Assembly (NCBI GenBank): GCA_005790545.1
Contig: SXUL01000036.1
Coordinates: forward strand, 1-64,000
Length of the DNA stretch: 64,000 nt
Reading direction: 5' to 3'
Source: Planctomycetia bacterium
GTDB taxonomy: Bacteria > Planctomycetota > GCA-002687715
Shown here piece after piece: positions 50,792 to 59,679 of the stretch; within the stretch, counting starts at the first letter, position 1; every line of letters starts with the position of its first letter. The translations under genes and the position numbers were made by a program. Below the pieces are notes generated by a model. The model worked only from the letters and a program-made list of their open reading frames with translations. It was not told the DNA's origin and searched no databases.

Positions 50792-51178
50792 GCCAGTGGA
50801 GGGAATCGAGCCGGAACCCGGGAGGAACGGTCAGCGGAGAGTCGATGGCAGCGTGCCGACGGAGGCTCGTTCAGAGCCCCGCTTGCGGATGTGTCGGGCG
50901 GTCGCCATGGGAACTGTTCCTTGCAGACATCCGCGCGCGGCGTTCACCGCACGCGTCGTTTCCTCGAGTCCCGGTCCCGGATTCCGCAGTGCACTCGCGG
51001 GTTCTCCACCCGGCACACGCGGCCCTCGACCAGCACGTTGTTCAATCGCCCCGCACGGCCCTACGGGGATGAACCCCAAGGCCCCGCGTCGCCGGGCCGG
51101 CAACGCGGCAAGAGGAGCCCCAAGCTCCTCTCACGAGCGTGCCTCTTGTACCCCTGCGGCCGCGTGGCGGCAAGCGCA
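50792..51178 (-). other. intergenic region between secretin and RNase G/E genes
   Basis: No gene is seen. AGAGGAGC (51111-51118) pairs with GCTCCTCT (51124-51131), 48 bases after the secretin stop, a plausible terminator for the pilus operon, though without a T-tract. A CCGCGT/ACGCGG stem at about 51084-51108 lies next to it. The RNase G/E promoter should be in this region but is not identifiable by eye. Confidence 0.4.
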
Positions 51179-52921
51179 CTAGCGCCCGACGGGCTCGGTC
51201 TTGGCCTCGGATTCCGGGGCGGATGGACCTTCCGGCGCACCAAGAGCGCGCTCCATTTCCCGCTGAATGGCCTCCTCGCGCTTCCTCTGCTCCGCGTCGA
51301 GGAACTGCGCCGTGTCCGAGCGATCCCGGAGAATGCGCGGCGTGATGAAGATGAGCAGACTTTCTTTCACCTTGCTCTTCTTCGTGGACTTGAAGAGCTC
51401 TCCCAGCAACGGGATGTCGCCAAGCAGCGGCACCTTGCGGACCTGGTCCGATTCGTTCTCCGAGATGAGCCCGCCGATCACGGCAGTCACGCCGGATTCA
51501 AGCAACAGCGTTGTGACCAGTGTGCTCGACGCCACCTGAGGCAGCGCGATGCTCACCTGATCCGCGCCAGTGCCGCTCGTGAAGACCTGGAAGCCGGGAA
51601 GTTCCGTGGAGTTGCCCACGAGCTGTTCGGCTTCGGGGATCACGGTCATCATGACCTTGTCCGTGCCGGGAATCACATGCGGCACGAGATAGAGCTGGAA
51701 GCCGGTCTGCACGGGAGAGTTCGTGGCCTCCTTGATGGAGTACTTGAGTCCTCCGCTCTGGCTCGACTCGGCTACGGTCTCCGCGAACCTCACCGTGCGG
51801 CCGACGAAGATCGTGGCCTCCTGATTGTCGAGTGCGAGCAGCTTCGGCGCCTGCACGATGCGCGACCCCTGATCCTCCTTGAGCAGGTTCAGCGTGAGCG
51901 CCATCTGCGTGAAGTCGAGCGTGCCATATTGCGTGGCGGCCGCTGGAGGTGTGCTGCCGGGCAGATTGCCGTTCCCGAGGAAGAATGGCAGACGGGTGGG
52001 AAGTGAACCGCCGCTGACGCTGGCCGACAGCCCGTTCGATCCGATATCGATGCCGTAACTGAACGCGTCCAGATTCGTCGTCGTGATGAACTTCACGTCG
52101 ATGTAGACCTGCGCGGGCTCCACATCCATGCGCGCGAGCATCCGCTCCACCTCGTCCACCACTGGCGGGATGTCCTTCACAACGACCACGTTGTTGCTGG
52201 AGAAGTACTCGATCTTTCCGGCCGCAGTGAGCGCACTGCGCAGCGCACGCAGAAGGTCGAAGTTCTCTGCCGGAGACCCCGAGGGCGCCGCCTTGGATGC
52301 CTTCTCGGCGTACTCACTCTTGATTTGTGGAGCGTAGGGCGGCGGCGGACGGAGGTAGCGCACCGGCATCACGCGAGTGACGAGCTGCGCTTCAAGGGCG
52401 CTCGGTCGCACAACGCGGAGAATGCCGTGAGCTTCATCCACCACCACGAAGCCGAGCGAGCGGGCCACCGTGTCGAGAGCCGTGCGCCAGGGAACGTCCT
52501 TCAGGCGCAGCCAGACACTGCCTTCAACGTCCGGTGCGGAGACGATGCTCGTGCCGGAGACACGCGCGATGCTGTCGATGACAGACTTGATCTCGGCACC
52601 CGCAAACTCGAAGGTCACGCGCGGCGGACGTTCGACGAGCGTCACCGCTCCGCGTTGCGAAACGACACAACTGTTCTGTTCCGCGGCGAGGTCCAGCACC
52701 GTGCGCCAAGGAGCATCACTGAGCTTGAGAGTCACGGTGCCGTCAACTCCGGGAGCAATCAGGATGTTGGCTCCGGAGCGGTCGCGCAGTTCCTGCACGA
52801 AGGCTGCGAGAGGCTGGGCATTCGCATTCACACTGACGAGCGCGGCCTCCTGAGGCACCTGGGCCGCGAGTGGCAAGAGCACAGCGAGAACAAGAACGAG
52901 TCCGATGGGCTTGCGCAACAT
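51179..52921 (-). CDS. pilQ: secretin (PilQ/GspD family)
   Basis: A 580-residue outer-membrane channel protein. Signal peptide MLRKPIGLVLVLAVLLPLAAQ. Two STN/N0-like domains are repeated in tandem (about 25-90 and 95-165; compare 'VTLKLSDAPWRTVLDLAAEQ' with 'VWLRLKDVPWRTALDTVARS'), followed by an N1-type domain ('YFSSNNVVVVKDIPPVVDEV') and the secretin core: 'IDVKFITTTNLDAFSYGIDIG', 'QEATIFVGRTVRF', and the signature 'VPLLGDIPLLGELFKS', ending 'ESLLIFITPRIL'. A charged C-terminal tail follows. The ATG at 52921 has GGAGG at good spacing; an upstream GTG at 52927 overlaps the PilOP stop (GTGA). As in pilMNOPQ operons it is the last gene. Confidence 0.94.
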   Translation of the reverse strand: MLRKPIGLVLVLAVLLPLAAQVPQEAALVSVNANAQPLAAFVQELRDRSGANILIAPGVDGTVTLKLSDAPWRTVLDLAAEQNSCVVSQRGAVTLVERPPRVTFEFAGAEIKSVIDSIARVSGTSIVSAPDVEGSVWLRLKDVPWRTALDTVARSLGFVVVDEAHGILRVVRPSALEAQLVTRVMPVRYLRPPPPYAPQIKSEYAEKASKAAPSGSPAENFDLLRALRSALTAAGKIEYFSSNNVVVVKDIPPVVDEVERMLARMDVEPAQVYIDVKFITTTNLDAFSYGIDIGSNGLSASVSGGSLPTRLPFFLGNGNLPGSTPPAAATQYGTLDFTQMALTLNLLKEDQGSRIVQAPKLLALDNQEATIFVGRTVRFAETVAESSQSGGLKYSIKEATNSPVQTGFQLYLVPHVIPGTDKVMMTVIPEAEQLVGNSTELPGFQVFTSGTGADQVSIALPQVASSTLVTTLLLESGVTAVIGGLISENESDQVRKVPLLGDIPLLGELFKSTKKSKVKESLLIFITPRILRDRSDTAQFLDAEQRKREEAIQREMERALGAPEGPSAPESEAKTEPVGR

Positions 52922-52923
52922 GT

Positions 52924-54042
52924 TCACTTTCCTCCGCTCACTGGCAGCTTGACTGCGGCCTCGAGCGGACGCTCGAAGATGAGACCGTCGAACTCCAATT
53001 CCACCGTGCCAGCGCGCACAGCGCGCACCAGCACTCCATCAACCGATTCGCCCGCGACGTAGCCACGGCCATTGATGATCACGAGCGAGCGCCGTGCATC
53101 ATTCGCGGCCACAATGGCCCCGTTGATATCGATCTTCTTTGCGGCGAGCGCCGCGGCACGTTCTGCCTCGCGCCTGGCCTTGTCGGCGACAGCCTTGGCG
53201 GCTGAATCCTCCAACGGCACTGGGGCTGTGACAGCCACCTCAGTGGTCGCCACCGGCTGCGCTTTCACGGCTGGCTCCTCCGCAGATGCGACCGGTGCTG
53301 GGTCTCTGAACGGATCACGCCGTTTGCCGGAACCTTCGTAGACGTAGCGCTCGAAACTGGCGACCGTCGTCACGGGTTTGCGCTGAGCAACGAGTTGCTG
53401 CATGCGCTCCGCACCACCCGCGATTTCGACATCACCGTTCTCCGGGGTGCGCGGCGTGTAGACATAGGTCTCAAGGCTGAGATCCACGCTGTGGGGCTTG
53501 GCCGTCTTGTCGCCCTCGCCGGAACCGCTCTCGATCGAGAGGCTCGGAAAGCTGACAAAGCGTGCATAGCGGTTCTCGAAGCAATCGAGGAAATGCAGCA
53601 GACCATCCATGTCTGCCGCCAGCTTCAGGCGATAGGTCACGCGCGCGAAAGCCTCGCGGGCCGCCCCTTTCCTTGCCGTCCGTTGGCGCGCCATGGAGTC
53701 ATCCAGTTCAGTGATCTGGACCTTGGACTCCGCCGCGAAACGCGTGAGCTGCTCGACGAAGTCGTTGATTTCCGCATCATCCGGGAGCATCTGCCCGATG
53801 GTTTCAAGCCGGTGCCGCTGCAGCAGCACCTCGTCTTCAAGCCCCTTCACCACCGCCAGCTCGCGGTCGGCCTTCGTGATGCGTGCGCTGAGACTCTCGC
53901 ACTCCTCGTCGAGCGCTGTGCTCTCCCCGAAGGCATTCCACGCCTCGAAGGCCGCGTAGCCGCCACCCAGCATTCCCACGACGACCGCCAGCAGCCAGGG
54001 CCGTCGGACCGCTTTCATCAGTTCCTGTGCGCGCTGACTCAC
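52924..54042 (-). CDS. PilO-PilP fusion protein
   Basis: A 372-residue protein. The start is a GTG overlapping the stop of the upstream PilM-PilN gene (GTGA). One membrane helix at about residues 15-34 ('RPWLLAVVVGMLGGGYAAFE'), a coiled coil at 42-82, then the PilO ferredoxin-like periplasmic domain (about 85-200, 'DFVEQLTRFAAESKVQITEL', 'MDGLLHFLDCFENRYARFVS'). A linker leads to a PilP-type segment: 'YVYEGSGKRRDPFRDPAP' at about 233-250 is the R-D-P-F motif of PilP, and the C-terminal 75 residues ('IDINGAIVAANDARRSLVIING', 'ELEFDGLIFERPLE') form the small beta domain that contacts the secretin. Normally PilO and the lipoprotein PilP are separate. Confidence 0.8.
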   Translation of the reverse strand: MSQRAQELMKAVRRPWLLAVVVGMLGGGYAAFEAWNAFGESTALDEECESLSARITKADRELAVVKGLEDEVLLQRHRLETIGQMLPDDAEINDFVEQLTRFAAESKVQITELDDSMARQRTARKGAAREAFARVTYRLKLAADMDGLLHFLDCFENRYARFVSFPSLSIESGSGEGDKTAKPHSVDLSLETYVYTPRTPENGDVEIAGGAERMQQLVAQRKPVTTVASFERYVYEGSGKRRDPFRDPAPVASAEEPAVKAQPVATTEVAVTAPVPLEDSAAKAVADKARREAERAAALAAKKIDINGAIVAANDARRSLVIINGRGYVAGESVDGVLVRAVRAGTVELEFDGLIFERPLEAAVKLPVSGGK

Positions 54043-55661
54043 TTGGCACCGCCTTTCGCCACCGCGCCCGCAGGCGTGGGCACCTTCGCTGCCAATTGCA
54101 GTTCGATGGCGGCAGTCCATGCCGAACGACCATCCTGGAACTCCACGGCCTTTCCGGCGGGGTTCGTCAGCGCCTCGAAACCGTCGCGATAGAACGTCGA
54201 GTCCTTCAGACGCTCGTGGAAGTCGTTGAAACGCTGCAGTGCGTCGCCATCAGCGCCTGCAAGACAGAATCCTTGCAGTTTCACCTGCTGGCCACCAGGC
54301 TTCTTGCCGGGCGCGACACGCGCCTCAGGCGGCTTCACGGAGAGACTCGAGATCCACATGGCACTGCCGGCCACATCGGACGCGTGCGTCACCTGCCAGA
54401 ATTCGTCCAGCTTCCGCGTCCACGGCACGCGCGAGGCTGCGATACCCGCAAGCGTCTTGCCATGCTCCTCGATGTCCGCGCGCTCTGCACGGAGCTTCGA
54501 GAGATAGGTCTGGCGTACTTCCCGCTGACGCACGGAGGCCTCAAGCCGCGTCTTTTCTGTGCGGCCTGCGGTCAGAGGACCGGTCTCGATCCACCACCAG
54601 GCGCCCCCTGCGGTGACAGCAAAGAGCACAGCCGCTGCGACAGCCGCCACACGCTTCGGGTTGAAGCGTTGCTGCGTGCGGCGGGACGACGGGAGCAGAT
54701 CCGGCACACTCGTTCTGCAACTTGACAACCGCGCCAGACCCGCAGCCACGGCGAAGACCGCGCGCCGCTCCGGCGACAGTGCCGCAAGCTCGCCTTCCAG
54801 CGTCATGCCGCGGAATGGATCGAGCAACGAGACCTTCATGTGCAACGCACGTTCCAGCGTCTCGGCAAGACCCGGGACGCCAGCGCCGGCGCCGGCAAGC
54901 AAGACCTCATGAGGGCGCGTGCCATCCGCGGACTCGACAAGATGCAGCAACAGTTCCGCTTCGGAAACGAGTTCCTGGTTGGTTGCGGCGAGAGCTTCTT
55001 TCAGCTGCGCTTCATCCTCGCCCTGCATGCGCTTAAGTGCGCGTTCTGCATTGCATCCGAGGGCTGCGGCAGCCACGCGTGCGATATCCGCAAGCCCGGT
55101 CGCCGTCTCGCGTTCGGCCACGGGCCAGCCGGCGCGAACCGCCACAAGCTGCGTGCCCGCGTCCTCGATCGCGAGGATCATTGCGTCTGAGTTCTCACCT
55201 GCAGCCGCAGCGAGGGCCAGAGCACGCCCGTGCAACGACACTGGCGTGAAGCCCGCGTCGTCCAGTTCAGCGAGTGCCGCATCGATGACCGTGATGGGTG
55301 CCACCGCAACGAAGGGCACGCCTTTCGGGCCGCTGCCGAGGCTGGCGGACAGTTCGGCCGGCCCGTGCGGGAGGTCCTGCGCCGCCAACTGCCGCCCTTC
55401 AGCCAGTGCGTCCGCACCGGGAGCCACCGGCACCGGGCGCATCCAGACAGAGCCTGCAGGCAATGCCAGCGCTGCGCGCACATGCGCGTGTTGACTGGCC
55501 CGCGCCTGCTTCAAGGCCGCCACGACTCCTGCGGACTGTTCCGCCGGCCAGGCCGCCGCCGTGGTGACCATGATCCCCTGAGGCCCGGAACGAAACGCGA
55601 CGCCGCGCACCAGGGTCGGGCACGTGTCGAGCGCCATCGTGATTTCTGCTCTGCGGAACAT
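54039..55661 (-). CDS. PilM-PilN fusion protein
   Basis: A 540-residue protein. Residues of about 1-320 form an actin-like PilM domain ('LALPAGSVWMRPVPV', 'AMILAIEDAGTQLVAVRAG', 'SEAELLLHLV', 'EVLLAGAGAGVPGLAETLERAL' as the adenosine motif). A PilN part follows: 'PDLLPSSRRTQQRFNPKRVA' then a membrane helix at about 337-357, a coiled coil and a periplasmic domain ('WTRKLDEFWQVTHA', 'VKLQGFCLAGADGDALQRFNDF'). In other bacteria cytoplasmic PilM binds the N-terminal tail of membrane protein PilN; here the interaction is covalent. The start is not certain; ATG 55637 is an alternative. First gene of pilMN-pilOP-pilQ. Confidence 0.82.
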   Translation of the reverse strand: MFRRAEITMALDTCPTLVRGVAFRSGPQGIMVTTAAAWPAEQSAGVVAALKQARASQHAHVRAALALPAGSVWMRPVPVAPGADALAEGRQLAAQDLPHGPAELSASLGSGPKGVPFVAVAPITVIDAALAELDDAGFTPVSLHGRALALAAAAGENSDAMILAIEDAGTQLVAVRAGWPVAERETATGLADIARVAAAALGCNAERALKRMQGEDEAQLKEALAATNQELVSEAELLLHLVESADGTRPHEVLLAGAGAGVPGLAETLERALHMKVSLLDPFRGMTLEGELAALSPERRAVFAVAAGLARLSSCRTSVPDLLPSSRRTQQRFNPKRVAAVAAAVLFAVTAGGAWWWIETGPLTAGRTEKTRLEASVRQREVRQTYLSKLRAERADIEEHGKTLAGIAASRVPWTRKLDEFWQVTHASDVAGSAMWISSLSVKPPEARVAPGKKPGGQQVKLQGFCLAGADGDALQRFNDFHERLKDSTFYRDGFEALTNPAGKAVEFQDGRSAWTAAIELQLAAKVPTPAGAVAKGGAK

Positions 55662-55776
55662 CTTTGTTGCAAGCCCGTTCCCCTTCCGGACGTACGGGGA
55701 GCGTGTGGCTGCTCATGCGGTTTTCGGTCCCCACGGGATGCGCCTTGAGCGGCGCTCTGACGCAGCTTCGGGACTC

Positions 55777-57519
55777 TCAGCCCCGGCGGGTCGGCCGACG
55801 GAAGCTCTCGTGATGGGCGCGCAGGATCCGTCCGGATGCTTCGGGGCCTGGCGCCTCCAGCATGGCACGCGCGAGAACGCGGCACGTTGCGTCATCGCAA
55901 CGTCGCGCTTCGTCCACGACATCCCGGACGCGACTCGGCGCCATGCTGAGGCGTGTGAGGCCGAGCCCGAGCAGAACGGGGGTGTAGAGACCCATCCCCG
56001 CCATTTCTCCGCAGACCGTGATGGGTTTCGAGAGCCGGCGTGCCGTTTCCGCTGCCATGTGAAGGAGTTTCAACACGCCCGGATGGTGCGGAATGAAGAG
56101 GTCGGCCACGTCGCGGTTCGTGCGGTCGACCGCCAGTGTGTACTGGATCAAATCGTTGCTGCCGATGCTGATGAAATCCGCCGCTGCAAAGAGGCTTTCG
56201 CCGACGAGAGCCGTGACCGGCAGTTCGAGCATCGCTCCCGCGGGTACGTCCTCCCGGAATTTCACACCTTCGGCCCGGAGCCCCGTGGCAGCCTCGGCCA
56301 GACACGCGCGCGCACGCGCAAACTCCTCGGCATCGCTCACCATGGGAAAGAGAATGTGCGCGTTGCCATGCACACTTGCGCGCAGCAGCGCGCGCAGTTG
56401 TGTCGTGAAAATCTCTCCGTACGCGAAGGAGAGACGGAGTGAACGGAGCCCGAGGGCCGGATTCGGCTCGCGCAATGAGTGGATACGCGGGTCCCACTTG
56501 TCCGAGCCGAAGTCCATCGTGCGGATCACCACCGGCTTCGGCGACATCGCCTTCAGAATGCGCGTGTAATGGGCGGTCTGCTCCTCCTCGCCGGGCGTGT
56601 GATCACGTCCGAGGTAGAGGTACTCGGTACGGTGCAGCCCGACACCCGCGATACCCAGCGAATTGAGCGACTTGATGCTCTCATCGCTGTCGATGTTGAC
56701 GAAGAGCTCGAAGGTCGTGCCATCTCGCGTGCGCGCCGCGCCCACATCGCGAAGTGCGCGGTCCTTCAGTCGGCGCAGACGCGCCTTGGCGTTGCGCACC
56801 ATCGGTGTTGTCGGCCCCACCACGAGACGCTGGTGGAAACCGTCCACGATCACCGGCGTGCCGGCGGCCACGCGCCCGAGCCCCGAACCGAGACCGATCA
56901 ATGCCGGAATGCCGAGATGGCGCGCGAGAATGGCTGTGTGCGAAGCAGGTCCACCGTGCGCGGTGGCGAATCCGATCACGCGCTGTCGGTCGAGCGTGGC
57001 GGTCTGCGTCGGCGTCAAATCATCCGCGATGATGACGCAGTTCTTCGGCAGTTTGCCCGTGAGGCTCGCAGCCTCAACGCCCTGCAATTTGTCGACCAAC
57101 CGGCGCTGGATGTCGAGCAGATCCGGAATACGACTCGGCAGTGGCTCCGGCAAACCGCGCAGTTCCTCCATGAGGTCCCTGAAGCGGCGGACAACAGCAC
57201 TGGCGGCCTCCCAGCGGCCCTCCGAAATCAGCGTGCGGATGGGCCGCAGGATGGAGACTTCATCCTGCAGGAACATGAGGTACGTGTTGATGATGCTTCC
57301 GGCATCGCCGCCGAGCGTCGCCTTGGTGCGTTCGCGCAACTCCTCGATGTCCGCGGCAACCTCGCGCACAGCCAGATCGAAGCGCTCGATCTCCTTCGGA
57401 ACTCGAGCGCGCGCAACCTGCAGTTCGGGAGTATCGCGCTCCACGCTGCCGACGATGACAGCGACGCCCACGGCGATCCCGTCCGAGACCGTGATGCCGC
57501 CGATGTGCTCCATGCTCAC
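55777..57519 (-). CDS. ptsI: phosphoenolpyruvate-protein phosphotransferase (Enzyme I)
   Basis: A 580-residue Enzyme I. The N-terminal HPr-binding domain holds the phospho-accepting histidine (about H194) in 'AHGGPASHTAILARHLGIPA'. The PEP-binding TIM-barrel follows: 'GVGLHRTEYLYLGRD', 'VVIRTMDFGSDKW', 'NPALGLRSLRLSFAYGEIF', 'ILFPMVSDAEEF', 'ISIGSNDLIQYTLAVDRTN' and the active cysteine in 'ITVCGEMAGM'. There is no N-terminal GAF domain, so it resembles PtsI rather than PtsP. The GTG at 57519 overlaps the ptsH stop by four bases; an ATG two codons later is possible. With ptsH, ptsN and yvcK nearby and no EIIB/C genes, the role is likely regulatory. Confidence 0.95.
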   Translation of the reverse strand: MSMEHIGGITVSDGIAVGVAVIVGSVERDTPELQVARARVPKEIERFDLAVREVAADIEELRERTKATLGGDAGSIINTYLMFLQDEVSILRPIRTLISEGRWEAASAVVRRFRDLMEELRGLPEPLPSRIPDLLDIQRRLVDKLQGVEAASLTGKLPKNCVIIADDLTPTQTATLDRQRVIGFATAHGGPASHTAILARHLGIPALIGLGSGLGRVAAGTPVIVDGFHQRLVVGPTTPMVRNAKARLRRLKDRALRDVGAARTRDGTTFELFVNIDSDESIKSLNSLGIAGVGLHRTEYLYLGRDHTPGEEEQTAHYTRILKAMSPKPVVIRTMDFGSDKWDPRIHSLREPNPALGLRSLRLSFAYGEIFTTQLRALLRASVHGNAHILFPMVSDAEEFARARACLAEAATGLRAEGVKFREDVPAGAMLELPVTALVGESLFAAADFISIGSNDLIQYTLAVDRTNRDVADLFIPHHPGVLKLLHMAAETARRLSKPITVCGEMAGMGLYTPVLLGLGLTRLSMAPSRVRDVVDEARRCDDATCRVLARAMLEAPGPEASGRILRAHHESFRRPTRRG

Positions 57520-57800
57520 TCGCCGAAACCGGCGTCCACGAGTTGCACCAGGGCCTGCACAGCCAGTGCTGCGCCCGATCCGCGGGCCTCGAACACAAGC
57601 TCAGTGCCGCGTGGCGAAGCCAGCATCATCACTTCCATGATGCTCTTGCAGTCCGCCTCGCGCGTACCCACACGCAAGGTGACAGAGACCGCCTTGAAGG
57701 GTTCAGAGTTCGCCGTCTTCACGATGAGCGCCGACGGACGCGCGTGCAGACCCTGCTCATTCTTGAGCACCACGGTCGCTGTGGCATCAGGCGGCGTCAT
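57516..57800 (-). CDS. ptsH: HPr phosphocarrier protein
   Basis: A 94-residue HPr. The Enzyme I phosphorylation site is His19 in 'NEQGLHARPSALIVKTA', and the regulatory serine (about Ser53, equal to Ser46) is present in 'CKSIMEVMMLASPRGTELVF'. The serine suggests possible HPr kinase control, though no hprK gene is in the window. It passes phosphate from PtsI to the EIIA protein encoded 1 kb away. It overlaps yvcK upstream (ATGA) and ptsI downstream (GTGA), so three genes are translationally coupled. Confidence 0.95.
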   Translation of the reverse strand: MTPPDATATVVLKNEQGLHARPSALIVKTANSEPFKAVSVTLRVGTREADCKSIMEVMMLASPRGTELVFEARGSGAALAVQALVQLVDAGFGE

Positions 57801-58762
57801 GGGAATCGAGGCTCCATCTGGGCAAGGACGAGCGCCGCCAGGCGCTCGCTGTCGTGACGCACCATGCCACCCGGGAGCACCGTCGACAACGGGGCCCGGA
57901 TCAGCGGAATGCCCGCAACAGTCTCCACCAGCGGAGGAACTTGCACTGGTTCCGCCCCTGCTGCCGCATAATTCTGCAGGACCTCGCCCTCGGCCTGCGT
58001 GCTGGAGCAGAGCACGGCATCGAGGCGCTCGAGGCCTGTCACCTGTCGCAACTGCGTCACATGACGGGCGAGATCAAAGCCATCCGTTTCGCCCGGCTGG
58101 GTCATGAGATTGGCCACGAGAAGGCGTCGCGCCGGCGAGGCTTCGATGGCCTCCACCATGCCCGGAACAAGCAGGTTGGGAGCGAGACTCGTGTAGAGGC
58201 TGCCCGGACCGATCACGATGAGTGCGGCCTCCGCCAGTCGCGCACGGATCTCGGCCGTGAGTGGCGGCGGCTCGGGGCGCAGCGCCATGGAAGTGATCGG
58301 CTTGCCGGCGTTCGCGATGGCCTGTTCGCCGGTTGATTTGCTTCCATCCGGATGCAGTGCTTCCAGCACCACGCGCGCTTCGGTGCTCGGCAGGACCTCT
58401 CCGGCACAGTCGAGAAAGATTGCCGTGCGCCTGAGTGCTTCGGTGAAATTCCCGCCGAGCTGTGTGAGCACTGTCAGGAACAGATTGCCGAAGGAGTGGC
58501 CGCGCAGGATCGAGTCCGTGAAGCGGTAGCTCATCAGTTCCTGCAGCAGAGGATCACCGCGTGAAAGTGCGACGAGACAGTTGCGCGCATCCCCCGGCGG
58601 TGGCATCTGGTAGTCCTTGCGCAGCCGCCCGGAAGATCCCCCATCGTCAGCCACGGTGACCACGGCCGTGATCTCGCGCGTGTGCGCCTTGAGGCCGCGC
58701 AGGCAGGCAGCGATACCGGTCCCCCCACCGAGCACGACGATGCGTCGGGAAGGAGCGTGCAT
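57797..58762 (-). CDS. yvcK: YvcK/CofD family protein (gluconeogenesis factor-like)
   Basis: A 321-residue member of the CofD/YvcK superfamily. The nucleotide-binding start 'RIVVLGGGTGIAACLRGLK' and the 'VTVADDGGSSGRLRKDYQMPPPGDARNCLVAL' block (given here in parts of that order) are diagnostic. 'FTDSILRGHSFGNLFLTVLT' and 'LIVIGPGSLYTSLAPNLLVPG' complete it. YvcK binds UDP-sugars and influences cell-wall precursor and carbon metabolism in Bacillus and mycobacteria; a phospholactate transferase role is unlikely without F420 genes. It starts six bases after ptsN and overlaps ptsH. Confidence 0.93.
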   Translation of the reverse strand: MHAPSRRIVVLGGGTGIAACLRGLKAHTREITAVVTVADDGGSSGRLRKDYQMPPPGDARNCLVALSRGDPLLQELMSYRFTDSILRGHSFGNLFLTVLTQLGGNFTEALRRTAIFLDCAGEVLPSTEARVVLEALHPDGSKSTGEQAIANAGKPITSMALRPEPPPLTAEIRARLAEAALIVIGPGSLYTSLAPNLLVPGMVEAIEASPARRLLVANLMTQPGETDGFDLARHVTQLRQVTGLERLDAVLCSSTQAEGEVLQNYAAAGAEPVQVPPLVETVAGIPLIRAPLSTVLPGGMVRHDSERLAALVLAQMEPRFP

Positions 58763-58768
58763 GCGGTC

Positions 58769-59236
58769 TCAGCCCTCCTGGGCTGCTTCGACAAGGATTT
58801 CCGACACGGCCGCGGTGTCCGATGCAGTCGCGATGAAGCGCCTCCACGCGGAATTGCGCAGCGTGCTCGCAAGGAAGGAAAGCGCCTGGAGATACTTCGC
58901 GCGTTCACTTTCGGGGCCAGCCAGACAGAGCAACACACGGGTCGAGTCCCCGTCGAGGGCACCGAAGTCGACGCCTGCCGGATGCAAGGCCACCAGCAGG
59001 TGGATGCACTTGAAGGACGGATGAAACACGTGCGGCAGGGCCACACCGAATCCGAAAGCCGTGGTCCCGCGGTTCTCGCGTTCGAGATAGGCAGCCGAGA
59101 TCTCGTCCGAAAGCGCTGCGTCCATCGCTCCCGCGCGTGCGAGAGCCGCCGCAACTTCACCGAACACCTGCTCCCGGGTGGTCCCGGCAAGCCTCTCGAT
59201 CCCGTGCTGCGCCCCGACGATCGAGTCCAGATTCAT
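58769..59236 (-). CDS. ptsN: PTS EIIA domain protein, nitrogen-regulatory (PtsN) type
   Basis: A 155-residue EIIA of the fructose/nitrogen family. The phospho-accepting histidine is about H69 in 'RGTTAFGFGVALPHVFHPSF', matching the G-I-A-I-P-H motif, with a second histidine two positions on. 'VLLCLAGPESERAKYLQALSFLASTL' is typical of the later part. In proteobacteria this protein reports on carbon/nitrogen balance and binds other proteins instead of passing phosphate to a sugar. ATG 59236 has a GGGGA element and fits the family; an in-frame start at 59278 adds 14 residues. It lies between hpf and yvcK, as in the rpoN-hpf-ptsN neighbourhoods. Confidence 0.92.
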   Translation of the reverse strand: MNLDSIVGAQHGIERLAGTTREQVFGEVAAALARAGAMDAALSDEISAAYLERENRGTTAFGFGVALPHVFHPSFKCIHLLVALHPAGVDFGALDGDSTRVLLCLAGPESERAKYLQALSFLASTLRNSAWRRFIATASDTAAVSEILVEAAQEG

Positions 59237-59349
59237 CACCACGTCCCCGTTGTTCACGAACGTCTTGCGAAGGCGCATGCACCCAGCGGCATGCCTTCGG
59301 CCATGCGCAAGCTATGCACTGCAGTGCGTGCGCTCAAGCAGCCCGCGCA

Positions 59350-59646
59350 TCACCCCCTGTGCGAACTGAGTTTGTCCTTCCACGCCCTGATCTGGGCGGC
59401 GAGACGGGCCTCGCAGGCATCGATGGCCGTGCGCAGCTCGGCCGCCTCGGCGTGGGCAACGAACTGATGGCCACGTGGCCCCTGCACGATGACTTCGACG
59501 CGCTCTCCATCAGGCGTGGCATCCACCACCACTTCCGCGTGTTCGAGACGCTCCGCCAGGTGTGCCACCTTGCCCAGCTTCTCGCGCAAGTACTGCTGCG
59601 ATTCCGCGCTGAGGTGTTGGTGCCGACCGGTGATCTTGATCTCCAT
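59350..59646 (-). CDS. hpf: ribosome hibernation-promoting factor (HPF/RaiA family)
   Basis: A 98-residue protein starting 'MEIKITGRHQHLSAESQQYL', followed by 'LREKLGKVAHLAERLEHAEVVV' in part and 'VEVIVQGPRGHQFVAHAEAAEL'. The short beta-alpha-beta-beta-beta-alpha S30AE domain binds the decoding centre of idle 30S subunits. It lacks the C-terminal dimerisation domain of long HPF. It is 113 bases upstream of ptsN and 33 bases after truA on the same strand, a neighbourhood also seen around ptsN in proteobacteria. Confidence 0.9.
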   Translation of the reverse strand: MEIKITGRHQHLSAESQQYLREKLGKVAHLAERLEHAEVVVDATPDGERVEVIVQGPRGHQFVAHAEAAELRTAIDACEARLAAQIRAWKDKLSSHRG

Positions 59647-59679
59647 GCGTTGACTCGCTCCTCTCAGGACCTCAGGATT

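Noticed and set aside
49198..51072. 624-codon plus-strand frame opposite the RNase G/E gene
   Set aside because: Antisense to conserved RNase G/E catalytic sequence; no independent evidence of coding.
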